From Exophiala sp. HKRS030 (taxonomy: Eukaryota > Ascomycota > Eurotiomycetes > Chaetothyriales > Herpotrichiellaceae), in contig JAHWDD010000001.1 in assembly GCA_023897205.1 (NCBI GenBank), positions 992,001-1,056,000 of the forward strand: a DNA stretch of 64,000 nucleotides, in the 5' to 3' direction. Position numbers and translations under genes: made by a program. Shown here piece by piece: positions 52,007-62,289 of the stretch. The notes beneath the pieces were generated by a model. It had not been told where the DNA came from. It ran no database searches and saw only the letters and a list, made by a program, of their open reading frames with translations. The number at the start of each line of letters is the position of its first letter. Position 1 is the stretch's first letter.

Positions 52007-53278
52007 ATGTCTCCATCAAGTCGACGTGGGCCTTGGCTACCCGAGGAGGATGCCACGCTCCTGCGACTTGTGAAAACTCAGGGACCAAACAACTGGGTAC
52101 GAATTTCTCAGCACATGCAACATCGATCTCCCAAACAGTGCAGAGAACGATATCACCAGAACCTGAAACCCAGTCTGAACCACGAACCGATCTCTGCGCA
52201 GGAGGGAGAACTCATCGAAGGGCTGGTGAGAGATCTGGGCAAACGATGGGCTGAAATCGCTCGGCGGCTGGGGAATCGAAGTGACAATGCGGTCAAGAAC
52301 TGGTGGAACGGCAGTATGAATCGACGCAAAAGACATTCGGTTCACCCGGGCGGTGGCGGCGGCGGCGGCAGCAGCAGCACATCTGGTGTCGGTTATCGCA
52401 CTCATCCTATCCCAGCTTCAGGTTCTCCGAGGCAAATCTACCTAAGGCAACATGGCGTCGCTTCGACAAATATATACCACCGAGCCCGATACCCTCGAGA
52501 GCCACCGACCACGTCTTACGAAGAACGACCTTACATGTATGAGTTGGGGAGCAACTATGAATCGCAAAGGCAGGAACAGGATCGGCTTTTCCATTCAGCT
52601 CAAATTCGCATCCAGCGACCGCTGGCTCATCCCCTACACTCACCAAACTCCCCTCCTCACACCAATGTACCGAAGAGCATTCTTCTGCCTCACCCGTCCC
52701 ATCACCAAGGAACGACTTTCGCACCTTCCCTGCCTAGATTTCAGTCCTGCCCTCCAGCTCCGTCAATACCTCGGACCGACTGGCACCACCTACCGCCTCT
52801 CACCCATCTCGAACCACCCATCCTATCTCCGGCAGCGACGGATGTTTCTCATACTTCCTCAAACTGTCAACAAGCACCGTCTCTGGTGTCGGACAACCAG
52901 TCCAATTGTTCGATCTCGCCCAAAACCATCCCTTCGCCTCGACCTGGAATGCAGTCCTCGAACACGTTGCCGGTACAATTGTGGTCCGAGATGCAGCAGC
53001 AGCGACCGTACAGCAGGGGAAGTTACCATCACGATGGCGGCGTCGGATCTGACCGAGCAGCAGTAGCAGAATACAAACAAGATCAGGGACATTTGGGAGC
53101 AGCAGCAGCAGCGTATCAAGCGGCGGCGCCGCTCTTGCCAGCTCTGGAACCTGCACCACACTACTCTTTACACAGGCCGAGGTCGAGTCCATCGAGAGAA
53201 GATTCTACGGCTGGATCTGCCAGAGGTACTTTTACGGCAAAGGATACTCGGATGGACGTATCACGTCTACTGGACTGA
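52007..53278 (+). CDS. flbD: FlbD-type R2R3 Myb transcription factor (conidiation regulator)
   Basis: Nuclear Myb protein of 423 aa, an orthologue candidate of Aspergillus FlbD, which acts upstream of conidiophore development. I chose ATG 52007 (MSPSSRRGPWLPEEDATLLR) because similarity starts there; an in-frame ATG at 51980 would add nine residues. Repeat R2 contains TQGPNNWVRISQHMQHRSPK and QCRERYHQNLKPSLNHEPIS; R3 contains DLGKRWAEIARRLGNRSDNA and VKNWWNGSMNRRKR. The rest is disordered: a Gly/Ser run, Pro/Ser/His-rich segments and an Ala-rich stretch near the C-terminus. No intron is needed. The gene is isolated, with about 5 kb of gene-free DNA on each side, as often seen for developmental regulators with long leaders and complex promoters. 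Confidence 0.92.
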   Translation: MSPSSRRGPWLPEEDATLLRLVKTQGPNNWVRISQHMQHRSPKQCRERYHQNLKPSLNHEPISAQEGELIEGLVRDLGKRWAEIARRLGNRSDNAVKNWWNGSMNRRKRHSVHPGGGGGGGSSSTSGVGYRTHPIPASGSPRQIYLRQHGVASTNIYHRARYPREPPTTSYEERPYMYELGSNYESQRQEQDRLFHSAQIRIQRPLAHPLHSPNSPPHTNVPKSILLPHPSHHQGTTFAPSLPRFQSCPPAPSIPRTDWHHLPPLTHLEPPILSPAATDVSHTSSNCQQAPSLVSDNQSNCSISPKTIPSPRPGMQSSNTLPVQLWSEMQQQRPYSRGSYHHDGGVGSDRAAVAEYKQDQGHLGAAAAAYQAAAPLLPALEPAPHYSLHRPRSSPSREDSTAGSARGTFTAKDTRMDVSRLLD

Positions 53279-53574
53279 TTTTTCTTTTCACACACTCACG
53301 TCGAGACATCATTTTTATCTCGTGTTGTCGAACGTGAAAGCGTTGCTTTACCTTGGGCGTTATTGAGCAGTCCTTGTTTAATTGTGGCTAAATGGGATGT
53401 CTCCCCTGATGTGTTTAATGTTGTTGATGATGCTGGAGGACTTTTCTTTTTGTTTTGATATGCCTTAATATATTGATGATACCCAGGGAAAAACCACTGG
53501 GTCAAGGTGATAGGAGTTTTTGTTTTGAGAGATGAATGAGATATTTGTACAATAGCTTGAGCTTTCTACGAGAG

Positions 53575-53576
53575 GA

Positions 53577-53600
<24 letters not shown>
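53575..53600. repeat. (GA)n microsatellite
   Basis: About 13 tandem GA/AG units downstream of flbD. Confidence 0.9.
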
Positions 53601-53607
<7 letters not shown>

Positions 53608-54961
53608 AGAATAGGACCACGAAAATTGGATTTTGACGGCAACACAGCAAGGACATGACAAACAAACCCCCCATGCTACCTACCTAATTGGCACACTCTT
53701 TTTGGGGGGTTTGAAGGACATGACTGGATTTTTACATTTGATGAAAATTGTTGTATTGATGGAACGGAACGGAATGGAATGGAATGCTCAAATCAAGATC
53801 CAAAACATCCCCTCGATGGTAACAACTAAGATGGCAATAGTAATCACGACCAAGTCTTTTTTGAACAACCGAAGAAAGGAGAGAAAATAAAAGGACCATG
53901 CATCGCTCAAGCATGTTTCTCGTACTCGCAAACAGACTTGTGAATGAATCCTTGCAAGGAAGGGTTAAGGCATTCCCCCGATCGGGGAGGGGTGGCTGAA
54001 CGCACCTGATTTTCTCGGAACTCTTCGTCTGGCCAGACATTGTTTGAAATGTCAATCTGCACGTCAGGTCAATTACAGAAATATGTATCTCAAAAGATGG
54101 GGGTGTAGGCGGTGCACCCGAGACAGAAAGAGAGAGATGCCGCCTCTCCCCCGAGTAGATGAGTTGAGTTGAACTTGACATGAACGACAAGACAAACTCA
54201 CCCATAAACTCACCTGACGGTCGGCAACAAAGCTAGGAAATCTCGATACAGGGTACATTAGAATTTAGAAACAAGGGGGAGGGGGGGGGGAGGAGGTAAG
54301 ACTCCATCCGGAATCTCCGGTATCCTTCGTTGTATTGTAAAGGTGTTGCTAATACCTCGACCCCGCCGGTGGTGGTCCACGTCCCACGCGCGTGTGCACA
54401 CGGTAAAAAAAACCGAGCAGAGGGTTATTGTTTGCGAGAGTGACAGAAGCCCTTGTGAGTGCAAAAAGTGTGTGGATCAGGCGAAGTCTTGTTTTTCCGA
54501 AGCAAAAAACGGTCAGCGATGAAGACTCCAGTCATGCCAAATCAGTCACACACACACACACACGCAAAGAAACAGAACCACGGATTATTAATCTTGATGA
54601 CGGCGTGACTTTTAGGACTTGAAAGAACCCAGATCGTAAAACCCTAGCATCTCACGATCGTACCTGTCTGTCTATCTGTATGTATGTATGTACGGGACTT
54701 TCAAGATATACAACATGTAACAACGGCGGGGTGGGGGGGAGGGGGGGGGAGCGCCGTTGAGTGAAAATCTCGGGATTTGCGATCTCACAAGTTGTACAAC
54801 AGCGTGGAGGAGTCTTGACTCTTGCACTGTCACTCGTCTTTGGCAACCAGTCAAAGGTCTAGGATTCGATCTACTAAAAATGGTGATCCCGGGAACAGGA
54901 CGAGTTGGTACGGAGATTCAAAAGATTCACAGATTGAGACACGCACACGCACCTCGTGTCA

Positions 54962-54980
54962 CCTAACCTAACCTAACCTA
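54962..54980. repeat. (CCTAA) pentanucleotide repeat
   Basis: Three full CCTAA units plus CCTA. The unit is five bases, not the six-base CCCTAA telomere unit. Confidence 0.85.
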
Positions 54981-55498
54981 TCCACCCCCTCGGAGAACTC
55001 TAGTCATGAGATTTATCTGGCGACACCACCTTCCCATTTCTATATGTGTGTTCCGAGATCAATTCTCGTGATTGAACCAGATCTCTCTACTTGTGGGCTT
55101 CCGTGGAGAAGAAAAGAGGTCCACCAATCCCCCCCCCTCCCGTGGTGTCTCGATCCAAGATGGATATTTGTTTGACACGGGCGAGGGGGGCAGATATGGA
55201 GATGGGATATGGAGACTTGTTAGCGGTTTGGGTAAAATCGACCAACATACGGAGTACATACAGTAAAAAGTACATCCTGACGTGACGTGACGTCTTTGAC
55301 TCTGGCTCAAGTCGGGCTTTTGAGACCTACACATCAACCCGTAAGAGAGATAGTATGTGGGTGTGTGTGACAGTATTCGCAGTTATCCTCTTTGATGATG
55401 GGGCGGCGGGGGCGGCGAAATAAGCACAAGATATGTATCCATCAGATGATATATTTGGTCCGGATCTAAACCCTACAATAGGAGAAGAGTTGGGAAAA

Positions 55499-55512
55499 GG
55501 GGGGGGGGGGGG
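55499..55512. repeat. poly-G run
   Basis: Fourteen consecutive G residues in non-coding DNA. Confidence 0.9.
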
Positions 55513-56042
55513 CAAGAGTTACAGACCCTGCGTGTCGACTGTCTGGGCTTGACAACTGACTTGTGGTTCTCGTGAATCACCGTTATCTAGGACTCTTTCT
55601 TGACAGTGGTGTACAATCACACACCACCACAGCCATGCCTTTTTACACGCGCGCGCGCGAGAGAGGGAGAGAGAGAGGGAGAAAGGGTTGGAGGTGGTGG
55701 AGGAGGAGGAGGAGGAGGTGGAGGTGTCACCCAGACAGAAAACCTATCTCGATCATGAGGATTGGCTCGTTGGGGCGTATGTAAAGCGTTGATCGTGAAC
55801 ATGAACCCTGGAAAGAAAGAATTCCAAGATCTGTCTCCCGTTGACAGCGCCCAGATTCCCCTGGCACCTGTTGTAGGACGGTGGTTCGTTCGCCAATCTC
55901 GGCATCATCTTCTCTCAAAAGGGGAATCAAAGAGGAGATCTACAATACTACTTCGTACCCTTTTGTGAGCCTTGAACCCATCATTGATGGCCAGAGCCAT
56001 TATATGTATGTATGTATGTACTTGATTTGAGGAATGATTGAT

Positions 56043-56074
56043 TCCTCCTCCTCCTCCTCCTCCTCCTCCTCCTC
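56043..56074. repeat. (TCC)n microsatellite
   Basis: About ten tandem TCC/CTC units in non-coding DNA. Confidence 0.9.
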
Positions 56075-56348
56075 ATCCTCGGGTGGCCGGACAAAAACAA
56101 GCAACGCCTGAGAAGCTCAACCACCGCACTACAAGAGTTCAATGATCACTTATGAAGGTTTCGCCTGAATTTAAGATCATCAGTCGATCACCTCGCTTTG
56201 TGATCCCAAAGACCCGGTGTTTTTTAAGATCGACCCCACAAACAGTAGATCTCACACAACAAGATCCGATCAACGAGTACGAGAATAAAATGTTACACGA
56301 CATGATATAATCAAGGTAAAAATACTGTAATCAATAGTTAAGAGTGAA

Positions 56349-56383
56349 TCATCATCATCATCGTCGTCGTCGTCGTCGTCGTC
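56349..56383. repeat. compound (ATC)n-(GTC)n microsatellite
   Basis: Four ATC-type units run directly into seven GTC-type units. Confidence 0.9.
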
Positions 56384-58705
56384 AATGTCGGGTGTCAATT
56401 ACTCCGGATAGCCGACTGGTTTCCCACAATCCCAATGCGGACCAAAGAAATGTACAATACATACGGTAGTTTTCTTTTTTCTCGCCAATCTACCTCCCGC
56501 TCGTTTCGACGTGGTGACAGATGAAAAGACTTTTGCACTATACCTACAATAGGTAGAGGGAGGTTTGCTAACGGTCTACAAGTATTGTATGTACAATAAA
56601 TACGGGTAAGTGGGTTGCTATGTCCTGTGCACCAGTCTGTGCTCGACAGGGAGACCAATAGATACCAATGGGACAGACTTCCTTTTTTCTTTTGCCTTTT
56701 TACCGACGGATCGGAAAAGGGTCTTTGCTTGACGGGGGTCTTTACCCATTGCAGATATCGTCAAGTGCCAGTGAGATCCATTCAAAAACTCTTATCATCA
56801 TCATCGTCACGGATCATCATTTCGGACCGTTGAACGAGACGAGTAGTTAGTACTGTACTCCGTTTCTGGAACTCACTCGTACGAGGTGGTTGTGTCCTAT
56901 GAGACCCGGATCAACAACGACAAACAACAACCCCTTGTACGGAACGGAGTACGATCGAAAAGAAAACCAGCCCCCAAGACCAGATCTCAACCTTGATTTC
57001 CACGTACATGCACGCCAGGTGAACCTCAGCCGAAACGTCCAGGGTAGGGAGGGGGCCTAATACGAGTACGAGTAATGATACTCACTCGCTGATCTCGAAC
57101 ACTGCGTAATTGCATCTTGGTATCATCCGCATCTTACGTCTCCGTGGAGGATCTAGTACTACAACAACCCCCCGAACGGGTTTTGAGATCTCGCTTTGGA
57201 CTGCCCCCTTGTGCACCGAACACACAAACCGACGATTCCAGATCCAAGTCTTTTTTTCTTCTTTTGAAAAAAAAAACCCCTTTTACCGAGACGTACCGTA
57301 CCGTGCAAAAACATCAATCCACGACGGGCCCCCGTGCGCGGAGCCCTGCCATTTCATTCATCATTAGGCTTCTGACTTCAGCTTCGTTTGAAACGGGGGG
57401 GTTTTTCTTTTTCCAAATCATCATGAATGACGGCAACGATTTGGGACCGGAATCACGTACCTGTTGTAGGTAAGATTGCTTTGGGTAGGTAGTCAGTCCC
57501 TCGGCCGTCATCGTTACTACCAGTTACTCAACTTCGACACCCGGGCCCCCTCCCCCTCGTCGTCTACCTTGTCGGCCTCGTTTGAGCTCCGGGTACACTT
57601 ACTCACATTGCCTCGCTGAAGGAATTTCGCAACGACATGCTCGATTTGGTCTTCTCCATGCATACCCAACGCATGCAAGGTGATGGGGTCATCACACTCG
57701 GGCTGCAAGCTCAGCGTTTCCCGGCCCCAAAGATCAAGCCTGGAGCCCTGAGTCAGGGCTGTCTGGCAAGGGGCCGCATCATTAGGCAGCTTTGCGGCCC
57801 AAGCTGTTTGAAACATTTTTGGAGGCTTTGGAAGGCTTAAGCCACCCCATGCACGTTAGCCGAACTTCTCGCTTGTTGGGCGGACCCGTGGGCCTCTCGT
57901 GTTCGGATGTCTTTCCGAGGTATGGTCGTTGTTTGTCTTTTTGGGCAGCTCATGAAGTGTCAATAACACATCTCAGCTGAAAGAACAGCGATCTCGGCAA
58001 ACTATCGGGCCGGTATTTGTCTTCTCGTCTGGAAAAATTTTCGGATATTATTGTTGTTGTTGCGTTCAAGACCCAGTCAACGGGGGATTGAGGCTGTGGG
58101 ACTGTACACAAGTGATTTCCCCCTGACAACATGGTTATGATGGCGTATGATATGACCCTGTCTGTGGCATGTCACTCGTCAGTCAATCAAGAGCCAAAGG
58201 GTAGGTACTAGAAGACGGGTCATTGTTGATTGCTTCATGTCATGTTACGAATCAGGATACTTGCTGATATGTCGTCTCGCTCTGGAGAGCTGCTGCTGCT
58301 GCTGATAATAACAAGGGTGTCCATAGAGTGTTGACATCCGAACGACTAGAGAAAAGGAACCATGCAGAATTGACAGAGACAGGTACATACTACGTAGTGT
58401 GTAAGACGTTGTTCCTACTCCCGTATGCAAGTCAGATTCGAGGCCTGAGGCACCAATGGTAGCATATCTATCCTCAAGATCAAGATCATCATCATCATAA
58501 TACCATGCTTGTCCATGTCCATGTCCATTGTATTGTTGTCATCCTAGAAGACTCAACTAAGCCCGCAAGTGTTTCCGTCCTTGAAAGAGAGATGACACAT
58601 CGAGATCTCCTTGTTCGCTTCTCTCCCTTCACCAAAGGTACTTGTAGTCATACCAAAAGATCAATCCCCCCTTTGGAAACCAAGCAGTAGATCATCCACA
58701 CCAAA

Positions 58706-60559
58706 TCAAACCTTGTCAGTAGCATCTTCCACAGTCTCAACGACGGCAGAACCAGCTCTCTTGTTATCCCCGACCATTTCCGTGTGGGCAAGTTCCCTCG
58801 CCCTCTCGGAACTGACACATTGATAACTCTTGAACTTGCTGACGGGGACACGGTTCTGGAACAACTCGTCCAGTTCTTCGAGAGATCGATCCTTCATTTC
58901 AGGGAGCATGAACCAGAAAAAGACTGTTTTTCGAGCAAACGAATTAGTACAGGGTCAATTGGAAACTCCCTGAGAGAACGACCGGAGCGAGGAGAAAACT
59001 CACTAAACACGCAAGCGTTCGATCCAGCCCAGACATAGGCATATTTGGCTCCCCAATTGAGTTGAGCGGGATTGATAAAGTATGGTGCGGTATATGATGT
59101 GAGCCCTAGAAGGAATGTCAGTCAATTGGTCACATGTATACACCCACACTCTTTCTGAAACCCACAATTGAAAAAATAATTCACACCCGTACACACACCA
59201 ATGGTCAAAACTCTCAGTCTTGAACTGACCACTTCGGTAGCCACGGGCCAGCTGAGAGTCCCCGAAAACCCATTGTAGAAGAACCCGTAGAGAACCATGA
59301 AAGCCACAATGGCCGTTCCCGCAGGGTGTGACGTTCCTCCAGTCGTGTACGCGATACCAATGACGAGCATGCAGAGTGAAGCCATAGCAGACCCAAAGAG
59401 CATGGACGTCCGACGTCCAATGACCTTTGTGGTGAAATATAATCCCACGAGCACACCTGCGAAACTACCACATGTTGAGATGATGGAGGCTTGGAATGGC
59501 TTGTCGATACCGGCTATCTGGAAGAAGAAGGTCTGGGAAACATCACCAGATCAGCCGACGTCCTCTCTTTCGTACGACGCCCACCACGTTCACAAGTGAC
59601 GAGAACTTACCCCGTATCCAATAATGAGCCACAGTCCAGCTCCGGCATGAGAAAGAATGGTTCCAAAGCAGATGATGGTTCGCCGTAGGTCCGTACCCTT
59701 GAATATGTCAAAGACGGACGAGGAGGATGCCAACTCCTTTTCTTCCTCGATACCACGGGCCATTTCGAGATATTCTTCCTCGAGGAATTCCGGCTGCAGG
59801 GAATTCCCTCGAAGACGTTCAAGAGCTCGTTTCGCCTGCTCGGGCTTGTTATGAACAAGGAGCCATCTTCAGATGATTAATCAGCTTTTGAGGTCGTGGC
59901 AAGTCAAAACAAACTTACCGGGGTGATTCTGGAACAAAAAACATAAAGATGCTCAAAAGTCCAGGGACGGCGAACAGCGATGCCAGAGGAATCTGATAGC
60001 AGAGCTTGTCCAAATGCTCCTTGGAGTAGTTGTCGGCGACAGCACCCAAGACGCTGCCAATGTTGACCCAGACACCAAAAAAAGAGACCAAGAGACCTCG
60101 CAAATGTGCAGGGGCTACCTCGGCGACATAGACGTTGGCAAAGGTGATGAAGTATCCATTGGCCAGACCGATCAATATACGACCGGCGTAGAGGCCGGCA
60201 AGCGACGTGGTTCCGACCTGAATTCCGGCCGCGATAAAGTTGATGCCGCTGGCCACCCAGATACCCATGCGCCGACCGAAATATTTGGCGAACGGTGCGG
60301 TGACAAAGACTCCGATGATTGTGCCGACGTTGATAAAGGAAGTCATCAGCTGTTGAACTTGTGTGCTGATACTCCAACCTATCTCGGACTCTGGGTTGCG
60401 GTAGCCGAAGATTTGTAGGAAGCCCACCATACTCTGGAAGCCACCGACCGAAGCTGTGTCAAAGCCATACTGACAGTTGGCCAGGGAAACGGCGAGACAG
60501 ATGAGGACGCATTTCCAATTGTCCTTGAGAGGCGTGGAGCGCTCCTTACTGATACCCAT
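58706..60559 (-). CDS. MFS sugar-porter family transporter (5 exons)
   Basis: Plasma-membrane sugar transporter of 527 aa. The exons are 59919-60559, 59611-59866, 59166-59532, 59004-59105 and 58706-58923. The start is MGISKERSTPLKDNWKCVLI. Hallmarks are ANCQYGFDTASVGGFQSM, YFGRRMGIW, YVAEVAPAHLRGLL, VPESPRWLL (Arg-Trp formed across the first splice), VIGRRTSM, NWLTSYTAPYFINPAQLNWG (across the third splice) and the terminal FFWFMLPEMKDRSLEELDELF. The sequence resembles fungal alpha-glucoside/hexose transporters; the substrate is not determinable. The first intron uses an AAG acceptor (59867). No pathway gene is adjacent. Confidence 0.92.
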
Positions 60560-62289
60560 CGCTACGATGCTGGGTATTGGGTTCCCTTTTCAATATCTGA
60601 AAGAGACGAGAGCGAAAAATAACACTCTGTTCAGATTCAGAAGAAGTACTTGGACTCGTCGGCTGGAAAATCGAAAAAGACTCCCGGCGGAGAAGGAGAA
60701 CGGTGATGGCTCCAGCCTGATATATCAGATCTCTCTCCTTTTGCCATGGGGACCTCGCATCCCCAAGATCCCTCCATCTTCCCCGCAAGATGGGGCGGAC
60801 CTGTGGGAGCAATCTCTGTATGTACTGTACCTTTTTTGCGGAGTGGTGAGCATTAGATCTTGGGGAGAGCAAAATAACTGTCGCCAGCCCTCTGTTTGGT
60901 GCAGCAAGCTACTAGGTGGCATACCTTGGTATTGCTTGGCCCTGGGGCAGGGGCGGAGAATGATAGAAGCTCTCATTCGTCCAAGGGTCCAACATACCAG
61001 GCTGAGTGGGCAAGCATCTCCCCTAGCCGTGTGTATAGCGATATGCCGATGTTTGCCAAGGGGGCGTCAACAAGCTCGACAAGTTGCTAACTTGCCGCAT
61101 CAACCGAAATGCTTACCCTAAAGCCCCCTTGGCAGCTTGGCTTCAACAATGGGCCAAAACCACTGCCCTGGTTAGGTAGTGTTGTACTCCGTAAGGACTG
61201 GTGAACAGCCCCGCAAGATATGTTTAATAGATAACTTCGCTTCCTGGGGTATCTTTGACGGACATTCATCAATGACCGACCGGACTCTTGGACCAGCCTT
61301 GATGGGTATAGCTTTTGTCTTGTCATGGCTCGATAGAACGAATGAGGTTTGTTGTAATACCTAAAGCGTTCGTACGGATATGGAGTTGAGATTGGACATC
61401 CCGAGGTTATCACATACTTGAGACCGAGGATAGAGTGACAGACAGAAGATGGTCAATATCGGTACACAATGTGGGAGAATGTTACAATGTAAAGGGAATA
61501 AATACACCAAAAGTCGTGCCAAGAATAGGACTCTCTACAAGTCAGAATACGAGTACGAGTACGAGTATTCATGTTGTGAGAAAATGAAGAAGAAATAAAA
61601 CCGTAGCTCGGATCAGATCTTATCAATTCGAAGAAAAAAACCCTCATCAGCCTCTCTACATGGGCTGTTGTTGTTTCACATAGGTACCCCGTAGGTACGT
61701 ATACAACAAAAGATCTAAGTGGAATAAGAAGCCACATACTCCGTATATCAATCATCAAGGAGAAAAAAGCCGTTGTGCCCATCCACATACAAGGTCCAAC
61801 CCCAGTCCATCCCTGTCCACAAACAAATCAACTTGTGCCGAGTTCCACCACATGTGCCGTGGAAGCGAAGGGTGGGATCCTCCCACAAAAAATAGTAACC
61901 GAATCAAATTCAATTCCTTCCAAAAAATCGGTACACGAGATGATCATCTTCGTACCTCGCTGCCTCGCTCGCTTGCTATCGACCCTGTCCCTTAAAACCC
62001 TTCCGCTTGAGACAAAAAAAGAATTGCTCTTGCCCAGTTAGCTCCCAGTCATAAAATTCAACTTTTTCTTTGCCTGTCCCAGTTCCTATCAAGGAGGGAG
62101 TTCCCATTTCGTCGGGTAAACCTGTAGGTTGGTATCAATCAACTGTAAATTTCGTTTCGTTCGTGATTTCATCAAGGTCGTCGTCCAACAGAACTCCGTC
62201 AATAATTTCCACGTACATAAAATGCTCGTGGTAGCAGTATGTTTTGTGCATTGCCAGAGCAGATTATGCTGACATGCTCTCAGCTCGAC
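60560..62289. other. intergenic region between MFS transporter and OGT
   Basis: About 1.7 kb with no gene seen. The left side is the promoter of the minus-strand transporter; the right side is the 3' UTR of the minus-strand glycosyltransferase. It contains TACTCCGTA at 61185 and 61737, and a short (TACGAG)n run near 61548. Confidence 0.45.

Larger units (their letters stand above)
53279..58705. other. 5.4-kb gene-free, microsatellite-rich region downstream of flbD
   Basis: No gene could be supported. The DNA has many simple repeats: (GA)n at 53575-53600, (CA)n near 54547, G runs at 54279-54293 and 55499-55512, (CCTAA) units at 54962-54980, a G/A- and GGA-rich tract at 55650-55730, (TCC)n at 56043-56074 and (ATC)n/(GTC)n at 56349-56383. 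One TACGGAGTA lies at 55248. Part may be the long 3' UTR of flbD or an unannotated non-coding transcript. Confidence 0.5.

Noticed and set aside
54962..54980. Telomere-like repeat
   Set aside because: The unit is CCTAA (5 nt), not CCCTAA, there are fewer than four units, and the flanks are ordinary chromosome.
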